Origin: Trogon surrucura
Lineage: Eukaryota; Chordata; Aves; Trogoniformes; Trogonidae
Length of the DNA: 64,000 bases
Assembly (NCBI GenBank): GCA_020746105.1
Contig: CM036624.1
Coordinates: 25,442,084 to 25,506,083, forward strand
Direction: 5' to 3'
Shown here: positions 57,800 to 64,000 of the stretch, in pieces
Layout: each line of letters opens with the position of its first letter
How positions within the stretch are numbered: the stretch's first letter is position 1
The notes under the pieces: generated by a model
Told to the model about the DNA's origin: nothing
Databases searched by the model: none
The model's input: only the letters and a program-made list of their open reading frames with translations
Translations under genes and position numbers: made by a program

Positions 57800-57960
57800 T
57801 CCACGGTTGAAACTGCCGTGGCCCGACAGCGCGGCAGCATTTAAATCCCCCGCGGCCGCTCCTCCCATTGGCGGCTTCAAAACCCAACCGTCGAGCGCTG
57901 CCATGGCGACCATCGCGCGCTGCGCTGCCATTGGCCGGACCGCGGGCGGGGCGGGGCTCT
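57800..57960 (-). promoter_or_regulatory. CDC20: CDC20 promoter with CCAAT boxes and CHR-like elements
   Basis: Within a CpG island, the minus strand shows CCAAT boxes at 57,867-57,871 and 57,930-57,934, a TTTGAA at 57,876-57,881 and a TTTAAA at 57,840-57,845. TTTGAA is the classic cell-cycle homology region (CHR) sequence bound by the DREAM/MuvB complex. CCAAT boxes near a CHR are typical of genes switched on in G2/M. The transcription start is probably near 57,830. This leaves about 330 bp of 5' untranslated sequence before the ATG. Confidence 0.6.
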
Positions 57961-58115
57961 CCCCTCGGGGCGGCTACGGGTGCCGGTGGGCCGGGGGTGG
58001 CGCGAGCGGGGAGCGGGGGTGGGACCACCTCGCCGTGCATCAGCTCCCTGTGGGGCCGGGTTCGGGGCCCGGGACGCCGCGAAGGAGAGGGGAGGCCGGG
58101 TGGTTGCGCGTCTCG

Positions 58116-58121
58116 TTTATG
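58116..58121 (-). terminator. MPL: Candidate MPL poly(A) signal CATAAA (variant hexamer)
   Basis: I see no AATAAA or ATTAAA on the minus strand between the MPL stop (58,141) and the CDC20 promoter. CATAAA, a known weaker variant, lies 20 nt after the stop. Using it would give an unusually short 3' untranslated region. Confidence 0.35.
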
Positions 58122-58140
58122 TCGGGGTGGGGGGCGCGGC

Positions 58141-61100
58141 TCAGGGCGGCCCGCGCGGGTCCCAGCCGCCCATGAGCAGGTAGGACTGGTTGGCGATGTC
58201 GGTGCTGGGCAGGCGGCCGGCAGAGCGCTCCGGCGGCGGCACGGCCGCCTCACCCCGGGGGCCGGGCAGCACCTCCAGCAGGCAGGGCAGGACGGCCTCC
58301 TCCGGCGGCTGCTTGTAGAAGGCGTTGGCCTGGCGGGGGCGACACAGACGGGGCGCGGTCGGGGCGGCCCTTCCCGCTGCCTCCCGGCGGTTTTGGGGTG
58401 CCCAGCCGCGGCTGCCCCGGCGCTCTCACCTGGCCGTGCTTGCTGCTTTCGTGGAGGAAGCTGCCCAGTGCGCGGTGCAGGTCGGGGACCGGGGGCCAGA
58501 CCTTCTGCTTCACGTTGCTGTGTGCGGGGAAGGGGCCGTCGGAGGCAAACCCCAGCCCTCGCAGCCCCGGGCAGGGTGCTCAGGACTGGTGCTGGATCCC
58601 TCCCGCCCGCCCCAGGCACAGCCTTTACCTGTAGAGGGAGGGGAAGGCACAGCGCAGCGCCAGGAGCGCTCCTGTGAAGAGCAGCGGCACCACCATAACG
58701 CTCGGAATGATCCAGCCTGCACCGGAGGAGAGGCGCTGGGACTGCAGCCCTCGCCAGACCTGCCACCACTGAGCCCTTGTGCCCGATGCTCCCCATCCCA
58801 TTTCCAGCACCCTGTCCTGCCCTCAGCCGTGTGGGCTCCTCTGGTAGCCGTTTCCACTCGTGCCTTGTGCCTTACTTGCATCAGCCGAAGCGTCAACCAT
58901 GACGGGTTTGGACCAGGCGCTCCAGCTGCCCTGGTACCACGGCCCGCTGGGCTGCGCCCGCACCTGAGCGTGGTAGCGGGCGCCTGGCCGTAGGTCCAGG
59001 ACTTCTTCCTTGACTGCCCGTGGGACCTGCAGGACCTGTTGGCCAGAGCGGAGCTGGAGATGACGGCTACTGCAGGGCGACCGAGGGGGTGTGGCTTGTG
59101 GGTCCATTGTGCCTGACCCCATGTGGGTGATGTGCCAGCAGAGAAGGTGGGCAGGGCTGCTCAGGGCAGCATGAGGCCATGCCCTTACCTTCCAGTCATG
59201 GCTGTTTTCTACAGCATAGCGGACCTGGTAGTCCATCTGCTCTGCCAGTGCGTCCAGGGGCGGCAGCCACTGCAGGCTTAGCCGGCCCTGTGACACTGTT
59301 GCCTGCACGAGTTGTGGGGCATCTGTGAGCACTGTTGGGAACAGGAACGTGTTGCTGCCATGGAACTGGATGGCTGACAGCCGGGCACGGGCAAGGGCAG
59401 GGGCTATGGTGGTGCTGGGACTCACCCGCCTGGTGTAGCCAGAAGGGCTCCTTGAAGTAGCTGAGCGTGAGGGGTGCGTGGGGCTGGGTGACATTCACCA
59501 GGACAGAGATGGCACTGCCAGCCCTGGGCTGGAAGGTGCAGGTGTGGGTGCCCTGTACCCCCACACTCACCTCCTCACACTGCTGCCACGTGTCTTCCCT
59601 GCGTGAGGAGCGGGGAGTCAGTCAGCCCCACCGTGGTGGCCCTACTCCCCTTGCCTGCTGCCAGCCCTGCTCTGGGGCCACCCTGACCCTGCAGCTGTGC
59701 CTGCATTGCGTCTCCTGCACTTGCCCACAAAAGCCAATGCTGCCTGCAGCCGGAGGGGCAGCGAGCGTAGTTGGGAGTGGTGGTGGGGAGGTGTGAGGTC
59801 GACGGTTGCAGGGCAGGGCACAGGGCCAGGCAGAACAGCGTGGGATGTGAGTCGCTGAGCAGGGCCAGTGGTCTCTGGCATGTGTCATCCCACTGCATGG
59901 GCGCCACATCCCTGCCATGCTGCTTACCTTGTGCTGTGTTCACTTGGAGGTGGCCGGTAGAAGAGCTGGTGGGAGCCACGGGGCTCTGTGGGGTCCCAGC
60001 TCCACTCACAGCGCACGTGCTGCAGGTCAGGGGTGCTGCAGCACAGCCTGATCTCTCCTGAGGAGGTGACAGGGAAGGGAAGGAGCTGCAGCTGTTTCCC
60101 CAAGGCTCCCCAAAACCTGTGTGCTGCACCTTCCCTAAGCCAGGACCCCCATCCCTCGCAGCCCCAGACATGAGTGCCTCCCCGCTGTGCCTACCAGCAC
60201 CCCAGCAGTGGGGGTGGCCGCTCACCGGAGGAGTGGGGTGTCTCTGCAGGCACTGCCTGCGACCAAGGTCCCCAGACGCCATCCATGGAGGTGCCATCGG
60301 GCTTACTGCGCACGTAGATGTGGTACCTCACTCCTGGCTGCAGGTCCCGGAGGACCACCCAGGTGTTGGCCTGGACCAGCCGCTGCAGGAGAGGGATCAA
60401 GCTGGAGAGGGCTAAGGCTCCCAAATCCCCCTGCCCATCCCTGGCCCCTCTAGGTACCTGCCCTGCCCTCAGGGAGGCCGTGGATGTCCCGGCTGTGGGT
60501 GTGTAGGAACTGACAGGTGGATGGCTGGAGGGGTCCCTGGGGTGCTGACCACCGGGGTCCGACACAGTGCTGCAGGGTGTCTCTGGGGAGCTGGCAGGGC
60601 AGCACTGTACCTCGTAGAGGAAGAAGTTCAGGTAGTCTTCGAGCGGTGGCTGCCATGACACACAGAGCTGCCCCACAGCCCCAGCCCAGCGGGCTGTGAT
60701 GTTCACTGGGGGGGCGATGAGACCTGTGGGGAGCATGCCAGGTTGTTTGCCCTCCTGTGTCATCCCCTCTTTGGACAGCCCCTGGTCCTGCTGGGGGACA
60801 CCCGGAGGTCCCCCCAGACTGCTTCTGTACCCAGCTTTGAGGGCAGAGAGTGCCACGTGCCCTGTGGTGGGCAGAAGGCAGGGCACCTAGGTTTGGGGAC
60901 ACCCCATGTGTCTCAGGGGTATTGCCCAATGGGTGGAACTCACCCACTGCATCCACGCTGATCTCCCGCCAGTACTTAGTGTGGTTGGTGGCATCCAGGA
61001 CACGGAGGTGGAGCTGGGTGAAGAGCCACACATCCTGGATAGGGAAGACGCAGACGTGCCGCACTCTGCCAGCCCCAAGGGGCCACATGGAGACCACACA

Positions 61101-63812
61101 CACTGTGGGTGCGTCCCTGAGGAATGGAGAGCAGGATCCTACAGCACCCCATGCCTCCTGCCTGGGGCCAGGCTGGAAGAGAGAGGATCTGAGACATGGC
61201 ACCAAGACCTCAGTGTCACCATCTTCTTCCCTGTGCCCCATCCATTGCAGGGCACCATTCCCATAGGACTGATGGACAGCCAAGGTCCCAGCCCTGCTGC
61301 AAGGTGTGCAGTGGTTGTTGTGTAGCTCCTATGGGCTCTCCACCATCTGTCCTTGCAGCTCGGAGCCACTGGGATGGCACGGAGAGCTGCAGCACCCCCA
61401 ACCCTGCTGCTCTCTGTGTGGGCAAGGGGGAGGCTGGGCTGTGTCTGCACCACCTCCTACCTGCTGTACCAGTAGTAGAAGTGGCACATTCCACTTGCTG
61501 CCTCCTCCTCCTCATCCCAGAAGCAAGTGAGGTCCTCAAAGGAGCGGGAGAAGCAAAGGATGTCCTCAGGCACCCCTGCCAGCAGTGCAGCATCTGGGAG
61601 GAGTATGGGCATGAAGGAGTCCCTGGGCACAAACCCATCCCCATCCCACCTGAATCCCCTGCCCCATACCCAGTCTGTGTGGGCACCTGGGTGCAGTGTG
61701 GCTGGGGCAGAGGTGCCCTCCGCCAGCTTGACACGGTGGGGAGAGACACAGCATGTGTGCTGGCTGGTGGCTCACACCAGAGTCCTGGCTGGTGGCAGGG
61801 CTCCCACAAAGCTGGCCCCACCACTCCCCTGTCCTCAGCACGTGGTGTCATTTGGGACAAACAAACATCCCGAAATAGCCCTGTGGTTGGTGAGGGGCTC
61901 AGGGCCCGGCGATCGGGGGGAAGCACCCCTGCCCTGCTCACACCGGAAGGTGCGAGGAAGTAAGATAAGGAGGAGCAGCGCCCGGCGAGAGGGAGAGGAC
62001 CTTGGGGCTGGCATGGGGCTGTGTGGTCCTGAGCAGAGGGAGTTGCTCGTCCTGGGGACTGCTTGGGCGACTGTGGGTTTCTCTGCCCCACTGAGCAAGC
62101 CGCCCTCACTGTCATTGCGGGGATGGACTGAAGCATCACCCCCTGCAGGATCTCCATCCCAAACGCTAATGTCTTTGCTGGCACACGGGTGCCTGTCCCT
62201 GTTGTCAAGGAGAAGGAGACATCCCCAAGATGCGGCTGTATGAAGCACAGGGGTGACCGTGCTTCTCCTAGAATTGCTCCAGCACTTGCTTATTCCCCAC
62301 TGCCTCTGCCCTGGGACCTGCTCCATCTCTCCTCCTCTTCCTCCTGGGGCATGCCCCTTTCTCCAGGGGCTGCTTTCAACTGCAGGACCCCAGAACAAGA
62401 TCCCTGCCAGTGCCTGGCCCTGCTCTGTGTGCTGTGCGCATCTGTTCTCTGGTACACATCACCTATACTGTCAGTTGAGGTGATCCGTAGTGAAGGATAA
62501 GGGATAGCCCTCAAATGTCCTTGCCACCTTCTTGGCGTTCATCTTCTCCTTCCCTTGCCCTGACACCTCAGACTTGTTCCTCCTTTCTCAGCCCTGTGTT
62601 GCATTCCTCACCCAGCCCATGTTCTCTCCTCACAGACCACAGCCCCTGGCACCTGCTCTTCCCTTTTTGCACCCTGTTGTCCCCACTCCAGGCCTCACCA
62701 GCTCCATGACACCCCCTTCCATCCCAGCACCAAGTGATGGAGCGGCCAAGTCCCAGCATCCTGGTGACACAGGGACCCTTGGCATCGGTTGGAGGCCACA
62801 CTGGTCCTGCAGGCTACTAGAGCTTCTTTGCTGCACGGGCTATTTCCTAGGAAAGCAGCCACACAGCTCTGCAGCCCACATCAGCCACGCTCAGGCAGTG
62901 TGCTGCCAAGTCGGTGGTGGGCTCAGGGCACAGCGATGTCGCAGAGGCTGTGGGTAGAGGGAGGATGAGCTCAACCTCAACCTTCCTCCAACTGCCTCTA
63001 TGGGATGACTCAAAATGTGTTCCAGAGCCTACTGTGGCCAGAGACATGGGGTTGGACTGGAGAGACGAGCAGGAGATCAACAGAATTTGGTTCAGTTAAT
63101 GCTCGTTATGGTGTTATAGAAAGCGTTCAAAGGGCTAAGGAGGGGTTCAGAAAAAGTGTGGACAGGCCTGAAATGGGACACAGCCAGGAAGCAGCTCTGC
63201 CAAGTGCAGCCAGGCTGGGAACAGCTACCTGCTAAGCTGACGATGCTCGGCTGGGCAGTAAAATCATGGCAAGGCTGGTGCAGGACCATTGTGATTAGCC
63301 TGGAAGAGCCACTGTGTTACCCGTGGTGCAGAGCTGTGCCATCAGAATCAGCTTGAATTTTGCTCAGAGCCTTGTTATTAAATCTCAAGGAACTTCTGAT
63401 GAGCGGGGAGCCCCTCGGCTACCTGTGTGGGACTGGGAGCCCCAGGCTGCCATTCCAAAGGGATGCCCAGGGGCTGCCAGGTCCTGTCTGGAGAGAGCAG
63501 GGACATCCCTCTGCTCTGGGCACCTCAAGGTGTCCCACAGGTGAGAAGGGCACTCCATTACCAACCCTGAACACTACCACACCCTTCTAGGATGCCCTCT
63601 CCCCAACCCTGCAGATTTTGGCTAATGTGGAATGCTCACTGCCCACACCTGGCATGCCAGTTCCTCTCTGAACCATCCTTCAGGGGAGAAAATGGCCACA
63701 AGGACCTACCTTGAGATGTCACTGGCTCGGGGGCTGATGGAGAGCTGTGAAGGCTGAAGAGGATGGCAGGGAGGAACGAGAGCAGCCAGCCCCAGCACAA
63801 GCAGGCTGCCAT
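58141..63812 (-). CDS. MPL: Thrombopoietin receptor (c-Mpl)
   Basis: MPL is the class I cytokine receptor for thrombopoietin and acts at the surface of megakaryocyte/thrombocyte precursors and stem cells through JAK2. Twelve coding exons, as in human, join in phase: 63812-63710, 61593-61461, 61116-60944, 60723-60458, 60382-60226, 60057-59928, 59598-59426, 59331-59189, 59035-58876, 58716-58629, 58517-58430 and 58329-58141. They total 1,803 nt and encode 600 aa (human 635). A signal peptide ([20 protein letters not shown]) precedes two cytokine-receptor modules ending in WGPWS (262-266) and WSAWS (464-468). A single membrane helix spans about 482-500. Box 1 is [12 protein letters not shown] (516 onwards). 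The tail ends in [12 protein letters not shown] and PRGPP. Diagnostic stretches are [17 protein letters not shown] and EPFWLHQAG. The juxtamembrane RWQFP of mammals reads RCAFP. An upstream out-of-frame ATG lies 7 nt before the chosen start. Confidence 0.96.
61594..63709 (-). other. MPL: MPL intron 1 (2.1 kb)
   Basis: This is bounded by the exon 1 donor and exon 2 acceptor. I see no repeat family or exon in it. The first intron of a haematopoietic receptor is a plausible place for an enhancer, but nothing specific is visible. Confidence 0.7.
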
Positions 63813-63884
63813 CCTGCATCCCCTGTGCTGGGGCCACGCGTGCTGCGCTCAGCCCTTCCCGATGCCCTGAGAGCTGCTGTGGCT

Positions 63885-63915
63885 CCTCCGGGTGATACCT
63901 TTATCTGGGAAGTGG
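63885..63915 (-). promoter_or_regulatory. MPL: MPL promoter with GATA and ETS-type sites
   Basis: Upstream of the MPL start lie a GATA core in TGATAC (63,892-63,897), AGATAA on the minus strand (63,901-63,906) and an ETS core GGAAGT (63,908-63,913). No TATA box is visible. Adjacent GATA and ETS sites are the known logic of the mammalian MPL promoter and of megakaryocyte genes in general. The exact start of transcription is not visible. Confidence 0.55.
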
Positions 63916-64000
63916 TGGCTGTGCAGCTCAGGAAGCCTGGCTGGAGGCTCCCCCCACCCCATCACCGACACTTCCCCATGCCCAAAACCAGCATGCCGCA

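Noticed and set aside
57318-58796. Long open frames on both strands over the CDC20/MPL boundary (up to 360 codons)
   Set aside because: They are Pro/Arg/Gly/Ala-rich shadow frames of a CpG island that overlap verified MPL and CDC20 exons in other frames.

Overview
This is a piece of a bird nuclear chromosome, most likely from a passerine. Genes are split by GT-AG introns. There are CR1 LINE copies with the typical avian 3' tail, and a SINE with a tRNA-Ile-like head and a CR1 tail (about 16,715-16,899), a type known from perching birds. The gene order is SZT2(-), MED8(+), ELOVL1(+), CDC20(-), MPL(-). This is the mirror image of human 1p34.2 (MPL-CDC20-ELOVL1-MED8-SZT2), so the five-gene block is conserved syntenically between bird and mammal.

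Layout. Positions 1-12,024 hold the first nine coding exons of SZT2, read leftwards; the rest of that very long gene lies beyond the left edge. SZT2 and MED8 start back to back, with only 116 bp between their ATGs in a GC-rich shared promoter. MED8 (12,141-21,627, seven coding exons, 268 aa) is complete. A 12 kb interval from about 22,020 to 34,230 has no confidently recognised gene. It contains ancient CR1 fragments and one short, splice-compatible, histidine-rich terminal-exon candidate (27,318-27,427). ELOVL1 has a CpG-rich promoter near 34.2 kb, a second CpG-rich block at 35.4-35.9 kb, a roughly 10.5 kb first intron and seven coding exons (44,786-47,356, 290 aa). It converges on CDC20 (57,496-52,140, ten coding exons, 505 aa). 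MPL (63,812-58,141, twelve coding exons, 600 aa) sits directly upstream of CDC20 on the same strand, and its stop codon is only 645 bp from the CDC20 ATG.

The genes are functionally unrelated. SZT2 is the KICSTOR scaffold in amino-acid control of mTORC1. MED8 is a Mediator head subunit. ELOVL1 is the ER elongase for very-long-chain acyl-CoA. CDC20 is the mitotic APC/C activator. MPL is the thrombopoietin receptor. All exon joins were checked by hand for reading phase, and the four complete genes each sum to an open frame with one terminal stop.

I found no clearly new multi-gene system. The most interesting signals are in the proteins. MPL has Cys at the position of human Trp515 and a tail motif YLLM. 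The CDC20 CRY box reads GRY. There is also the orphan terminal exon whose phase fits MED8. Comparisons with human proteins are from memory, not from a database search.
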